Assembly (NCBI GenBank): GCA_947501555.1
Contig: CANMWG010000003.1
Span: 248,001 to 312,000 of the forward strand
From: an uncultured Paracoccaceae bacterium
Lineage (GTDB): Bacteria; Pseudomonadota; Alphaproteobacteria; Rhodobacterales; Rhodobacteraceae
Reading direction: 5' to 3'
Length of the DNA stretch: 64,000 bases
This document shows, one piece after another, positions 17,302 to 26,570 of this stretch. Position 1 is the first letter of the stretch, and each line of letters begins with the position of its first letter. A program made the position numbers and the translations under genes. Below the pieces are notes generated by a model. That model saw only the letters and a list, made by a program, of their open reading frames with translations, was not told where the DNA came from and did no database searches.

Positions 17302-18162
17302 ATGGTGACAAAAATCGACAAACGTAGACGGGCGGAATTGTTCCGTAGCAGGCTCCTTACGGCGATGACCCAGGCGGACATCAACCAAAGCGCATTGGCC
17401 CGCGGTGCTGGGGTTGATCGTTCGACCCTGTCGCAGCTTCTCAAAGACAAGGGCGCGCGCCTGCCCAATGCGCAAGTGGTAGCCGAAGTGGCCGCGGTGC
17501 TGGGGGTCAGTGCCGATTGGTTACTGGGCCTGTCTGACCGGCCCGGGCAGGTTGCCGATCTGATCGCCTCTGCCATTTCCATGACAGAAGCCTCTCGGAC
17601 CATGATCGATGACAAAATCTTCGCCTGGCATCAGGAGGCCGCAGGCTACAAAATCCGGCATGTGCCTGCGGGCCTGCCCGATATGCTGAAAACCGTGGAG
17701 ATGTTACGCTGGGAATATGCGCCTTCACTGGGCAAGACGATTGATCAGGCTATCGGGGCCAGCACCGAACGGTTAAACTGGATGCGTGGGGCGCGGTCAG
17801 ACTACGAAATCGCACTGCCCCTTGCTGAACTTGATGCCTTCGCCCGCGCGGAGGGGTATTATACGGGCCTTTCGTCAGGCATCCGCCAAGTACAATTGCG
17901 CCAGTTCAGGGACCTTCACGCGCAGCTTTATCCCGCGCTCCGTCTACATCTTTATGACCAGCGCCAGCTTTATTCAGCACCGGTCACCGTCTTTGGGCCG
18001 CTTCTGTCTGTCATCTACATCGGGCAGAACTATCTAGTGTTTCGCGATACCGACCGGGTCACCGCGATCACCCAGCACTTTGATCAACTGGTACGCGCCG
18101 CCCAGATCAGCGAACGCGATATGACCGCATACTTTGACGACCTCATTGACCAAGTAGACTAG
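17302..18162 (+). CDS. XRE-family transcriptional regulator with C-terminal effector domain
   Basis: 286 residues. A lambda-repressor-type helix-turn-helix lies at about 20-80 (INQSALARGAGVDRSTLSQLL and a second HTH helix set up to LLGLSD). The remaining 200 residues form a mixed alpha/beta domain that probably binds a ligand. Its 3' end overlaps the carnitine dehydrogenase gene by 4 bases tail to tail, so it is the candidate local regulator of carnitine catabolism. A perfect 11-bp palindrome CATAATTTATG at 17278-17288, just before the start codon, could be an autoregulatory operator. The assigned target is inference. Confidence 0.78.
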   Translation: MVTKIDKRRRAELFRSRLLTAMTQADINQSALARGAGVDRSTLSQLLKDKGARLPNAQVVAEVAAVLGVSADWLLGLSDRPGQVADLIASAISMTEASRTMIDDKIFAWHQEAAGYKIRHVPAGLPDMLKTVEMLRWEYAPSLGKTIDQAIGASTERLNWMRGARSDYEIALPLAELDAFARAEGYYTGLSSGIRQVQLRQFRDLHAQLYPALRLHLYDQRQLYSAPVTVFGPLLSVIYIGQNYLVFRDTDRVTAITQHFDQLVRAAQISERDMTAYFDDLIDQVD

Positions 18163-19616
18163 CGCACACCCACGGCTTTCCCGGCCCCTTCGGGCGTTGG
18201 CAGCTTGGCATGGGCGTCAGCAACCTTTTGCAAAACCTCCGCCAGATGCGGCGCCGGCTCAGAGGCGCGCCGGGTCTCAAGGCTGACATGGATCAACATA
18301 TGTTCGCCTGTGGCCAATTCCCGGTCGCCTTCAAACATCCGGTGGAACAGGTGCATTTTCTTACCAGCTCCGGCCAAAATCTGGGTTTCCACCCGGATCT
18401 TTGCACCGGCGTGGACCTCATCAAGATGGCGGATATGGGTCTCGGCGGTAAAATAGCTGCCACCCGTCGCGATGTAGTCGGCATCACAGCCGATCAACGC
18501 CATCATCCGATCCGTGGCATCGCCAAAGGCCTGCAGGTAACGGGCTTCATTCATATGACCGTTGTAATCGGTCCAATCGAGCGGCACGGCCCGGTCCACG
18601 GTGACAATCGGCTGGGCCAGATCGTCGGGCAAGCCAATCACACCCTCTACACGCCGGTCCTGGGCATTCAGCAGCGCGCCTGCGCCAGAATCCTGCGCCT
18701 TCAGTCCGCGCAAGATCGCAACCAAGTTGTCGTCTCGGGTGCGCTCCAATGTCCGGATCGAATGTTGACCGGATTGCGCATCAGACTGATCAGCGACTTT
18801 GTCGATCAGCTCGTCCGTCAGCTCGGGCACATCCATCAGCTTGGTCCAGGGCCATTCCAGACAAGGGCCAAACTGTTCGATGAAATGACGCATCCCCGCC
18901 TCACCGCCTGCGATACGGTAGGTCTCAAACAGGCCCATTTGCGCCCAGCGCAGGCCAAAGCCGTAGCGGATCGCGTTGTCGATTTCTTCTGTGGTGGCGA
19001 TACCGTCCTTGATTAGCCAAAGGGCTTCGCGCCAGACGGCCTCAAGGAAACGGTCCGCGATATGGGCATCAATCTCAGCACGGACATGCAGCGGGTACAT
19101 CCCGATTTCGGTCAGGATGTGCTTTGCGCTGTCGACAATCGCAGGGTCCGTATCTTCGCTGGGCACAAGTTCGACCAGTGGCAGCAGGTAAACCGGATTA
19201 AAGGGATGGGTCACAACGATCTGACCAGGCCGGGTGGCGCAGCCTTGCAATTCAGATGGTTTGAACCCGCTGGTCGAGGACCCGATCACGGCATCCTCGG
19301 GGCAATGTTCCTGTAGCGTCTGATAGACTTTGCGCTTAAGCTCTAACCGCTCAGGCACGCTTTCCTGTATCCAGGCCACATCCGCCACGGCATCCGACAT
19401 CGCGTCATGAAAACTCAGCTGACCTTCGGCGGGCAAAGCCACATCAGACAGTCCCGGCAGCGACCGGCGGGCATTGTCGATCACCTCACCGATCTTGCGC
19501 TGGGCTTCCGGATCAGGGTCAAAAACCCGCACATCCCAGCCCATCAGCAAGAACCGTGCGGCCCAGCCACCACCAATGACACCGCCCCCGATGATTGCTG
19601 CCGTCTTTGTCATCAC
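18159..19616 (-). CDS. lcdH: L-carnitine dehydrogenase fused to betainyl-CoA thioesterase
   Basis: 485 residues. The N-terminal part (about 1-320) is a 3-hydroxyacyl-CoA-dehydrogenase-type NAD enzyme with GGGVIGGGWAARF for the dinucleotide and a THPFNPVYLLPLVE active-site segment; it oxidises L-carnitine to 3-dehydrocarnitine. From about residue 335 a hot-dog thioesterase domain follows, with DWTDYNGHMNEARY as its active-site motif. With the BKACE encoded upstream, the pathway is carnitine to dehydrocarnitine to acetoacetate plus betainyl-CoA, and the thioesterase releases glycine betaine. Length matches known fused forms. Cytosolic; final gene of its operon. Confidence 0.9.
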   Translation of the reverse strand: MMTKTAAIIGGGVIGGGWAARFLLMGWDVRVFDPDPEAQRKIGEVIDNARRSLPGLSDVALPAEGQLSFHDAMSDAVADVAWIQESVPERLELKRKVYQTLQEHCPEDAVIGSSTSGFKPSELQGCATRPGQIVVTHPFNPVYLLPLVELVPSEDTDPAIVDSAKHILTEIGMYPLHVRAEIDAHIADRFLEAVWREALWLIKDGIATTEEIDNAIRYGFGLRWAQMGLFETYRIAGGEAGMRHFIEQFGPCLEWPWTKLMDVPELTDELIDKVADQSDAQSGQHSIRTLERTRDDNLVAILRGLKAQDSGAGALLNAQDRRVEGVIGLPDDLAQPIVTVDRAVPLDWTDYNGHMNEARYLQAFGDATDRMMALIGCDADYIATGGSYFTAETHIRHLDEVHAGAKIRVETQILAGAGKKMHLFHRMFEGDRELATGEHMLIHVSLETRRASEPAPHLAEVLQKVADAHAKLPTPEGAGKAVGVR

Positions 19617-19868
19617 TTAGCTCGCATTTGCTGGATTGTTGAATTCATCGACCGGCTGCGGCTCTCCGCGCACTTGTGGATCGCATGCGATCATGCGGGT
19701 GCTTGCATCGCGGATGATCAATCCACCACGGGATCGGCACTGCTCAAACGTCATGCGGCCACCTATGACTAGAAACTCCTGTGCGCCTGCACCGCCACCG
19801 GTGCCAAAACCACCGCCGCCTTCGCAAGCAGACAACAACATTACAAACCCAAACGCCAATCGTTTCAT
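19617..19868 (-). CDS. Small lipoprotein in the carnitine operon
   Basis: 83 residues with a short signal peptide and a lipobox (LLSAC) whose cysteine at residue 15 should be lipidated. A glycine-rich stretch follows and a small domain with two further cysteines (C46 near EQCRSRGG and C62 near MIACDPQ) that may form a disulfide. It is periplasmic and membrane-tethered. It overlaps the lipocalin gene by 4 bases and its stop is immediately followed by the lcdH start, so it is co-translated with them. Its function is unknown. Confidence 0.75.
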   Translation of the reverse strand: MKRLAFGFVMLLSACEGGGGFGTGGGAGAQEFLVIGGRMTFEQCRSRGGLIIRDASTRMIACDPQVRGEPQPVDEFNNPANAS

Positions 19869-20380
19869 GGGGATACCTCCATTAATCGGCTCAGATCATA
19901 ACCGTTGAATTCCAGAATGCCACGGGCCGCGTTCAACCGATCAGCACGAATTGTCGGGGTGCGGTTCAATATCCAGCCTGAGCGGCCGTTCGGCGCGCCA
20001 ACAACGGCGGTATTATAGTCCTCATCCGTCCACAAAACCCAATAATCAGCAGCCACAAACGGTACCGAGGCAAAGCGAACCTTCAGCCGCCCCGGCCCCA
20101 CGATTTCTGCGGTGCCCTCTATACGGGACTTTTCGGAGCCGTCCGCATTCATGCAGATATTTAGGACAGACAGCAGCCCATCATCGCGCAACCCGTATTC
20201 CGCAGTGACGCCCACACAGCCAGCCTCAAATGGCACGGGGAACCGAGCAACCTCGTGCCACACACCCACATAGCGTTCCGGCTCAAACAGAGCTTTGGAC
20301 GATATCGGGGTCTCGGTGTCGCGGTAAACTTCAAGCGTGCCGCAGCCCGCCAAAAGCAACGCAAAGAGAAGCGCCCTCAC
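19865..20380 (-). CDS. Outer-membrane lipocalin (Blc-like)
   Basis: 171 residues. The N-terminus has a lipoprotein signal with lipobox LLAGC (cysteine about residue 13). The mature part has the lipocalin signature YVGVWHEVARFP (G-x-W core), an eight-strand barrel pattern and the closing WILNRTPTI segment. Bacterial lipocalins hold fatty acids or lysophospholipids at the outer membrane. It lies inside the carnitine operon with 4-base overlaps on both sides, so it may bind acyl-carnitine or acyl chains; that substrate is inference. Confidence 0.87.
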   Translation of the reverse strand: MRALLFALLLAGCGTLEVYRDTETPISSKALFEPERYVGVWHEVARFPVPFEAGCVGVTAEYGLRDDGLLSVLNICMNADGSEKSRIEGTAEIVGPGRLKVRFASVPFVAADYWVLWTDEDYNTAVVGAPNGRSGWILNRTPTIRADRLNAARGILEFNGYDLSRLMEVSP

Positions 20381-21291
20381 GCCGCAACCGGCGCTTGTTT
20401 CGACAGACCGAGTTTGGCGCGGACTTCATCAGGGCCAATGATTCGCGCGCCGAGATTTTCCACGATGCCCACGGCCCGTTCGACCAATTGCGCATTGGTG
20501 GCCAAGACGCCTTTGTCGAGCATCAGGTTGTCTTCAAGCCCGACACGCACGTTGCCGCCAGCCAGAACCGAAGCCGCCACATAAGGCATCTGGCTGCGGC
20601 CCAACCCAAAGGCCGAGAATGTCCAATCATCCGGCACATTGTTGACCATCGCCATAAAGGTATTCAAATCGTCCGGCGCCCCCCAAGGCACACCCATGCA
20701 AAGCTGAACCAGTGCGGGGCTATCCAAAACTCCGTCTTTGACCAATTGCTTGGCGTACCACAGGTGGCCCGTATCAAAGGCTTCAATCTCAGGCTTCACC
20801 CCCAACGCGGTCATCATCTTGCCCATCGCCGTCAACATGCCGGGGGTGTTGGTCATAACATAGTCAGCCTCGGCGAAGTTCATCGTCCCGCAATCAAGGG
20901 TGCAAATCTCGGGGCGGCATTCGGCGACATGGGCGACGCGTTCGGTTGCCCCCACCATATCAGTGCCTGCAACGGGCGGCAGCGGGGTTTCCGTGCCCCC
21001 AAAAACGATATCACCGCCCATCCCGGCGGTCAGGTTCAGTACGACGTCAACCTCCGCATCGCGAATGCGGTCGGTGACTTCACGGTAAAGCGCCAGATCA
21101 CGCGAAGGCGCGCCCGTTTCAGGATCGCGGACATGGCAATGAACCACCGCGGCACCCGCTTTGGCAGCGTCAATCGCGCTTTCTGCGATTTGCTGAGGCG
21201 AGCGCGGGACATGCGGACTACGATCCTGCGTAGAGCCTGACCCAGTCACAGCACAGGTGATGAAGACGTCTCGGTTCATTTGTAGTGGCAT
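20377..21291 (-). CDS. Beta-keto acid cleavage enzyme (BKACE, DUF849), dehydrocarnitine cleavage
   Basis: 304 residues. The start at 21291 is chosen because GGGAG lies 7 bases upstream; an ATG 12 bases later is also possible. The BKACE fold is recognisable by CAVTGSGST at the N-terminus and the zinc-binding HCHVRDPETG motif (about 50-60). BKACEs transfer an acyl group from a beta-keto acid to a CoA ester. Beside a carnitine dehydrogenase, the expected reaction is 3-dehydrocarnitine plus acetyl-CoA to betainyl-CoA plus acetoacetate. It is first in the operon BKACE, lipocalin, lipoprotein, lcdH. Confidence 0.88.
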   Translation of the reverse strand: MPLQMNRDVFITCAVTGSGSTQDRSPHVPRSPQQIAESAIDAAKAGAAVVHCHVRDPETGAPSRDLALYREVTDRIRDAEVDVVLNLTAGMGGDIVFGGTETPLPPVAGTDMVGATERVAHVAECRPEICTLDCGTMNFAEADYVMTNTPGMLTAMGKMMTALGVKPEIEAFDTGHLWYAKQLVKDGVLDSPALVQLCMGVPWGAPDDLNTFMAMVNNVPDDWTFSAFGLGRSQMPYVAASVLAGGNVRVGLEDNLMLDKGVLATNAQLVERAVGIVENLGARIIGPDEVRAKLGLSKQAPVAA

Positions 21292-21551
21292 TCTCGCGCT
21301 CCCGCTTCTTTCAAGCGTTAGGTACGATACTCTTTGAACCAACTGCCACCCTCAAACGACAATCCTTGACAAATCAGCGACGCCTCTGGCACCACTGTCT
21401 CATGACACATCTGACACACATATCAGCGGTCTATTTTACCAGCGCCATATAGCGGCGGCTGGGATTTTTCACACATCTGATCAACAGCTGCCCGCAAGGG
21501 TATGATGTTGGTTGTCGTGTCCTTGGCAGGCGGCAAAACAAGGATACGACC

Positions 21552-22007
21552 ATGAGACAAACTTGCATTGAAAGGGCGAACCCAAGCGACTTGCCCCGCA
21601 TCCAACAACTGATCCGGAAACTGTCAGCGTTCCACGGGGATGAGGCGCAAGTGACGCTGGAACAATTGCAAGAGATGTTCTTTGGGAACCCCGCCCCAGC
21701 ACTGGCCTTTGTGGCCCGGTCGGAAGGCCATTTGATCGGCTACGCTGGAGTTTTGAAGAAACTGCAAATCCATTCGGCGCGGCCTGGGTTTGACATCCAG
21801 CACCTTTACGTATGCGAGAGAGCGCGCGCGCAGGGCGTGGGCCGTGCATTGATTTCGGCTGTCAAAGTACACGCTAGCGACGCGGGTGCCAAGGGCATTT
21901 CAATTGGGACGGCCCCGGACAATGCGACAGCGCAGGCCGCCTACCGTGGGATGGGATTGGAAGAGATCACTGACAGCGGCCCACGGTTCTGGATCGAGAT
22001 ATCTTAA
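21552..22007 (+). CDS. GNAT-family N-acetyltransferase
   Basis: 151 residues, one GNAT domain. The acetyl-CoA loop is seen as RARAQGVGRALISA (the R/Q-x-x-G-x-G/A pattern) at about residues 92-105, preceded by the IQHLYV strand. It transfers an acetyl group to an amine; the acceptor cannot be predicted. An AAGGA site stands about 7 bases before the ATG. It is transcribed alone, divergent from the BKACE operon over 260 bases in which a 10-base direct repeat (ACACATCTGA at 21405 and 21471) was the only pattern seen. Confidence 0.85.
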   Translation: MRQTCIERANPSDLPRIQQLIRKLSAFHGDEAQVTLEQLQEMFFGNPAPALAFVARSEGHLIGYAGVLKKLQIHSARPGFDIQHLYVCERARAQGVGRALISAVKVHASDAGAKGISIGTAPDNATAQAAYRGMGLEEITDSGPRFWIEIS

Positions 22008-22225
22008 CGCGCGGACAAACGAGGTCTTGGAAACAGGCTCTGCCCCAACGGGGGCCCTTTCATTCAGCGGTCAGGCAACTTGCCAGCCAATATGTGCTTC
22101 GCAGCCGGAGTTGTCGGCAAATCGGCACCGAGCATCGAGGTTCGTAATCCTTTTCGAATTTGACAGGCGACAGCATCCCGTTTCTGAAATGTCCGTGTTT
22201 TGGTCAAAGAACAAAGTATTCTTAG

Positions 22226-23125
22226 CTATTCGCTGATCTTCATTAGCGCGTCCATCGTATGTTGAACAAAACGAGCCGCTGCAACGGAAAGTGCTCTCCC
22301 CTTGAGATGAACGATAAAAAGGGACCCTTGAGATGTTGTTGGATTGGTCAACGGACGCGAGACAAGTCCATTCGACTCAATCAACGGGGTCCCGATTTGC
22401 AATTCAAATCCAACCGCCTGACTTCGTGCAACATAGTGTTGCAGCAGAACATAACTATCCGCCTCCAAAGTTGGGGAGATGCGTGTCGAAAGGCGACTTG
22501 CCAGTTGCTCCATCGTGCGCCGAACACCGTATTGTATGGTTGGCAAAGCCAGGGGGTATTGCAGACAATCACCTAATGAGACCTTTTCTTTCTTAGCCAA
22601 AGGGTGTCTCGCTGCCATGATCGCATGGATTTCCTGTGGAAGGGCAAAAGCGGTGTGAAACTCAGATCGGCGTAATGGGTCAAAGACAATTGCGACATCC
22701 GCGCTGTAGTTCAGCAGCGCTTCAGCCGCTTCGTCACCATCCTTGTTTAAAATGTTGAATGTGACTTGCGAGAAGTCCGCTTGATAGCTCCTGATCTGGT
22801 CTGGCAAAAAATGCGGCAAAACGGCTTGCGAGCATGCGATAGAAACATGACCACGCCGAAGTCCTGACAGGTCCGCAATGCGTGATTTCACCGCTTCGGT
22901 TTCCGCAAGATGCTTACGCATTGCATCGATCAAAAGCTCACCTGCCGCTGACAACCGGACACCCCGCCCCAACCGAACAAAAATTTCGACCCCTAATTCG
23001 TGTTCCAGCGCGATCACGCGGCGGTTGAGAGCCGAGGGCGTGATAGCCAATTGCTCTGCGGCTTGACGGATTGATCCCATCCGGGCGATTTGGTCGATGT
23101 AGCGATATACGCGTAGATTTTGCAT
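22226..23125 (-). CDS. LysR-family transcriptional regulator
   Basis: 299 residues with an N-terminal winged HTH (about 1-60; GSIRQAAEQLAITPSALNRR) and a periplasmic-binding-protein-like effector domain (about 90-290). It is divergent from the M20 peptidase/ABC/amidase operon across 287 bases, the classical LysR arrangement, so it most likely controls that operon in response to the imported compound or a product. The intergenic region includes a TCGTTC...GAACGA inverted repeat near 23188-23212 that could be part of its site. Confidence 0.9.
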   Translation of the reverse strand: MQNLRVYRYIDQIARMGSIRQAAEQLAITPSALNRRVIALEHELGVEIFVRLGRGVRLSAAGELLIDAMRKHLAETEAVKSRIADLSGLRRGHVSIACSQAVLPHFLPDQIRSYQADFSQVTFNILNKDGDEAAEALLNYSADVAIVFDPLRRSEFHTAFALPQEIHAIMAARHPLAKKEKVSLGDCLQYPLALPTIQYGVRRTMEQLASRLSTRISPTLEADSYVLLQHYVARSQAVGFELQIGTPLIESNGLVSRPLTNPTTSQGSLFIVHLKGRALSVAAARFVQHTMDALMKISE

Positions 23126-23412
23126 GTTGTGTGTCGTTTAACGTCCCAGACCTTTGATTTATCTACCAGCGAGACACTCGCTTTCGTTCCCTGAGCGTTT
23201 GAGAACGAGGTAAAACTTGATGTTATTGCGGCAAATGCCCGATCTATAGTGATTTCGGTGAATAAATAGACGGTTTGGGCGCGTGGATGATTGATCCCCG
23301 GGCACCTCCGCCGAGTGTGACGTTTTTCGTCTCGGAACTCGGAGTTCTTAGCACCACATAGCGACACTCACTTCAGCTAGGCTCGGAGTCGATACGAAAA
23401 GTGGAGCGTAGG

Positions 23413-24699
23413 ATGACGTCCAAGAATTTGACAGCGATGGAAAGCTCCATCGTTGAAACCATCACGGAAGAAGCATGGATAACGCTTGCCACTGACTTGA
23501 TCCGTTGTGGCCAGCCGGCTTCTGGAAACGCGCTCGACCCAGATCAACCGCATGCCCAAGAAGAAGCAATCGCACATATGGTTGCCGGTGAGCTTAAGGG
23601 TATGGGGTTTCAGGTTGAGATGCCGATCAAACGGCGAGGCCGCCCCAATGTTCTGGGAACTATCAAAGGCGGTGAAGGGCCAAGCCTGATGATCAATGAC
23701 CACCTAGACACCTACCCGGTGGTCGAGCCCGAGAAATGGGACAAGACAGATTTCGATCCCTACAAGGCGACGCGCCACGGAAACTTGTTGTTTGCCCGTG
23801 GCACGTCTGACACCCGAGGAAACATGGCAAGCGCCCTTTTGGCGTTGCGTGCCGTTACGGCCGCCCAGCCTGACCTGAAGGGCGAGTTGATCGCCTGCTT
23901 TACCGTTGACGAAGAACGCGACGGCACAGATGGGTCGATCTTTATGGTCGAAGAAATGGGTCTCAACCCTGATTATTCGATCACGGCAGAACCCACAGCC
24001 TGGGGTGGCCCGGAGGGCCCGTGGGGCATGTCAATTTCAACAGCCAACTCAGGGCATTGCCTTGTCGAGATTGAGATCAAAGGCTCAAAGGGCCACATTT
24101 GGCGGCCGGACATTATCGCCAACCCCATTCTCGAGGCTGGTCGTCTTTTGGCCGACCTTGAAACAATGGCATTCACCCATGTGCCCGACAAATTCATGGG
24201 GCACACACCACCTATGTGTTCCGTCGTTCGGATCCGCAGCGGGCTGCCAGGTGAAATTCAGTTTTCGCCTGATACCTGTGTAATCACCCTGTCAGTCGTT
24301 GGCATCGTGCCGGGCATGACGATGGAAAGTGTTTTGCAAGACATCGCATTGGTCACTCAGGATAAACTGGGTGATCTCAATCAAATTTCAACGCAAGTGC
24401 GCCAAGTGCCCGGTTCTCTTTTCGTTGCCGGGACGGAAAATGTCGAAGCGGATCAAGAACCGGTTGTCACACTCAGTCAGGTCTATGAGGCGATGCAGGG
24501 CGAGCCGCCTCGGCTTAACCGGAAGAACGCATTCAATGACACAATCCGTTTCCGAGAAAAGGGGATCAATGCGGTCACTTTTGGCCCCGGGGAAGACGGT
24601 TGGGCTGCTGACAATGAATGGATTTCGATCCCAAAATCTGTCGCTGCGGCAAAGATTTATGCTGTCACCATCCTGCGCCTTCTGAGGGCCAGCATGTGA
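23413..24699 (+). CDS. M20-family metallohydrolase (ArgE/DapE/carboxypeptidase type)
   Basis: 428 residues from the ATG at 23413 with GGAG and AGG in front; a GTG 12 bases earlier is possible. M20 metal and catalytic residues are present: H97 in HLDTYP, D133 in RGTSDTRG, the catalytic/metal glutamate pair at about 167-168 (DEERDG), and the lid domain. Such di-zinc enzymes split an amide, N-acyl or N-carbamoyl bond in the cytosol. Next to a TauA/TauC-like importer and an allophanate-hydrolase-like amidase, it probably deacylates the imported compound. Its stop overlaps the permease GTG. Confidence 0.88.
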   Translation: MTSKNLTAMESSIVETITEEAWITLATDLIRCGQPASGNALDPDQPHAQEEAIAHMVAGELKGMGFQVEMPIKRRGRPNVLGTIKGGEGPSLMINDHLDTYPVVEPEKWDKTDFDPYKATRHGNLLFARGTSDTRGNMASALLALRAVTAAQPDLKGELIACFTVDEERDGTDGSIFMVEEMGLNPDYSITAEPTAWGGPEGPWGMSISTANSGHCLVEIEIKGSKGHIWRPDIIANPILEAGRLLADLETMAFTHVPDKFMGHTPPMCSVVRIRSGLPGEIQFSPDTCVITLSVVGIVPGMTMESVLQDIALVTQDKLGDLNQISTQVRQVPGSLFVAGTENVEADQEPVVTLSQVYEAMQGEPPRLNRKNAFNDTIRFREKGINAVTFGPGEDGWAADNEWISIPKSVAAAKIYAVTILRLLRASM

Positions 24700-25514
24700 A
24701 ACAGACGCGGCCAACATTTGCGGAACGACTTAAGGAAAAGTATCTCACTCGGTCGACGTATCTGTCCATGACGACTGTTATTGTCATGTTTGTGGCATGG
24801 GAATTTGTGACCGCCACGGGGCTTGCCAATAAGCTCTTTCTTCCTGCGCCCGAGGCGGTTTGGCGCGCCTTCATCAAGGCGATCGTTTCTGGTTATCAAG
24901 GCAATACGCTGCAAACCCATGTCGGGGTGAGCCTGCTTCGCATTCTGGTTGCTTTTTTCGCAGCAGTTCTGGTTGGTATCCCCCTTGGTATTCTGATGGG
25001 ACTGAACCGCGATGCCCGCGCGCTGCTCAGCCCCATCATTGAATTCTATCGCCCGCTTCCGCCGCTGGGCCTCTACACACTGCTCGTCATGTGGTTGGGT
25101 ATCGGGGAAGAGAGCAAATTTGCCTTGCTGTTTCTTGCTGGACTACCAGGAATTATCATCACAACGACCCAGGCTATTTGGAGCATTCCGCCTATTTATG
25201 CGCGGGCGGCGCAGGCTTTGGGTGCCGGATCTTGGGATCTTATCCGCCATGTTTATCTCCCTGCAGCTGGTCCGACCATTTTGGCCGGCATGCGGATTTC
25301 TTTGGGGTTTATCTACACCGTTCTCGTTGCGGCAGAGATCGTGGCGGCCACAGCCGGGATCGGTTGGATGATCTGGGATGCCGCAAAATTCCTTCTCAGT
25401 GACGTCGTGATTATGGGGCTGATCGTGCTCGGCCTGACCGGCGTCGCGCTGGACATGGCAATGCGCAAGATAGGCGATTGGCTCATGCCATGGGAGGCGA
25501 AAACCAAACAATAA
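24696..25514 (+). CDS. ABC transporter permease, TauC/SsuC type
   Basis: 272 residues starting at a GTG that overlaps the preceding stop (GTGA); TGAGGG lies upstream. Six hydrophobic helices and the EAA-like cytoplasmic loop (YARAAQALGAGSWDLIRHVYLPAAGPTILAG) mark an inner-membrane permease of the nitrate/sulfonate/taurine family. It is followed by its binding protein, but the operon lacks an ATPase gene. The nearest one is the leftward ATPase at 30240-31079, which may serve both permeases of this locus. Confidence 0.9.
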   Translation: MKQTRPTFAERLKEKYLTRSTYLSMTTVIVMFVAWEFVTATGLANKLFLPAPEAVWRAFIKAIVSGYQGNTLQTHVGVSLLRILVAFFAAVLVGIPLGILMGLNRDARALLSPIIEFYRPLPPLGLYTLLVMWLGIGEESKFALLFLAGLPGIIITTTQAIWSIPPIYARAAQALGAGSWDLIRHVYLPAAGPTILAGMRISLGFIYTVLVAAEIVAATAGIGWMIWDAAKFLLSDVVIMGLIVLGLTGVALDMAMRKIGDWLMPWEAKTKQ

Positions 25515-25562
25515 CGGGCGCAGAACAACTGCACCAATCCAAATCGTAACAAGGAGTTAAAA

Positions 25563-26570
25563 ATGAAAATGTCGATACTCGGACTTGTGTCCGCACTTGC
25601 CTTAACCACATCAGCTGTTGCGCAAGAGGCCCCAGAGGAGATTACAATTGGGTATCTCAACCTCGTCAACGCCCAATTGGTCACCAAAAACCTTGGCCTT
25701 GTGCAAAAATATATGCCGGGGGTTGAAATCAACTACATCAAAGTCGGCGGCGGCGGCGACATGCTTCGCGCCATTGCCGCGGATCAGATCGACTTTGGCG
25801 GTCTCGGGAACCCGCCAACAGCCATCGGCGTGGCGCGCGGTCTTCCGATCAGGGGCACGATGGTTCTAAATATGCTCGACTTCGTCGAAGCCATGGTTGT
25901 GCGGACAGATAAAGAGATCAAATCTTTCGCCGACCTTGAAGGAATGACGATTGCCGCACCATTCGGATCGACGACCCACTATTTGCTTTTGCAGGCGTTG
26001 GCCGACGAAGGGATCGACCCGGCCAGCATGAAAATTCTGGACTTGCGACCGAATGACATTGCCCTGGCTTGGTCACGAGGAGATATCGATGCGGCTTGGT
26101 TCTGGGAACCAAACCTCGACAAAACCGTCGTGGACGGCGGCAACATCTTTATGACATCCGGCATCATGGCCCAACGCGGCTATCCCACCTGGGATGTGGG
26201 TGTTGTCATGAACGAATTCGCAGAGAAATACCCGGACTATGTTGAACTGTTCATCAAGGCCGAATGCGAAGGTATCGACTATTGGATCAACAACCCTGCG
26301 GAAACCGCAGCCATTATCGCTGAAGAGCTGGAATTGTCGTTGCCCGACGCGACCCGCATGATGCGCGGCACTGGTATGGTGCCGTGTTCAGAGCAATTGA
26401 CCGGCCTTTACATGGGAACAGAAGAGGATGCAGGCGGCTTTGTTGATACACTGATCGCCACATCCGACTTTCTCGTAAGTCAGGATCGTTTGCCGGAATC
26501 GCCAAGCCGTGAGACGTTCGAGGACTTTCTTGTCTCAACATGGCTGGAAAATGTGGTGGCAGGAGAGTGA
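25563..26570 (+). CDS. ABC transporter substrate-binding protein, TauA-like
   Basis: 335 residues with a signal peptide cleaved near residue 20 (AVAQE). The fold is the NMT1/TauA type: GYLNLVNAQL start, GGLGNPPTAIG hinge region and the RGDIDAAWFWEPNLDK segment close to those of taurine-binding TauA. It should bind a small anionic or zwitterionic organic molecule in the periplasm. AAGGAG precedes the ATG by about 8 bases. Only distant resemblance to TauA can be claimed, so the ligand is open; the neighbouring hydrolases suggest an amide-containing compound. Confidence 0.88.
   Translation: MKMSILGLVSALALTTSAVAQEAPEEITIGYLNLVNAQLVTKNLGLVQKYMPGVEINYIKVGGGGDMLRAIAADQIDFGGLGNPPTAIGVARGLPIRGTMVLNMLDFVEAMVVRTDKEIKSFADLEGMTIAAPFGSTTHYLLLQALADEGIDPASMKILDLRPNDIALAWSRGDIDAAWFWEPNLDKTVVDGGNIFMTSGIMAQRGYPTWDVGVVMNEFAEKYPDYVELFIKAECEGIDYWINNPAETAAIIAEELELSLPDATRMMRGTGMVPCSEQLTGLYMGTEEDAGGFVDTLIATSDFLVSQDRLPESPSRETFEDFLVSTWLENVVAGE

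Noticed and set aside
18210..19016. Long open frame antisense to the carnitine dehydrogenase gene
   Set aside because: It lies wholly within a well-supported gene, has no ribosome site or recognisable domain, and such frames are expected opposite GC-rich codons. The same applies to antisense frames at 20230-21240, 35874-36707 and 55422-56255.
21405..21480. Direct repeat ACACATCTGA as an operator pair
   Set aside because: Only 10 bases, 66 apart and not palindromic; too weak to annotate.
22041..22070. Possible terminator hairpin after the GNAT gene (GCCCC-AAC-GGGGGC)
   Set aside because: The stem is short and followed by a mixed CCTTTCATT stretch instead of a T-run, so the call is not safe.
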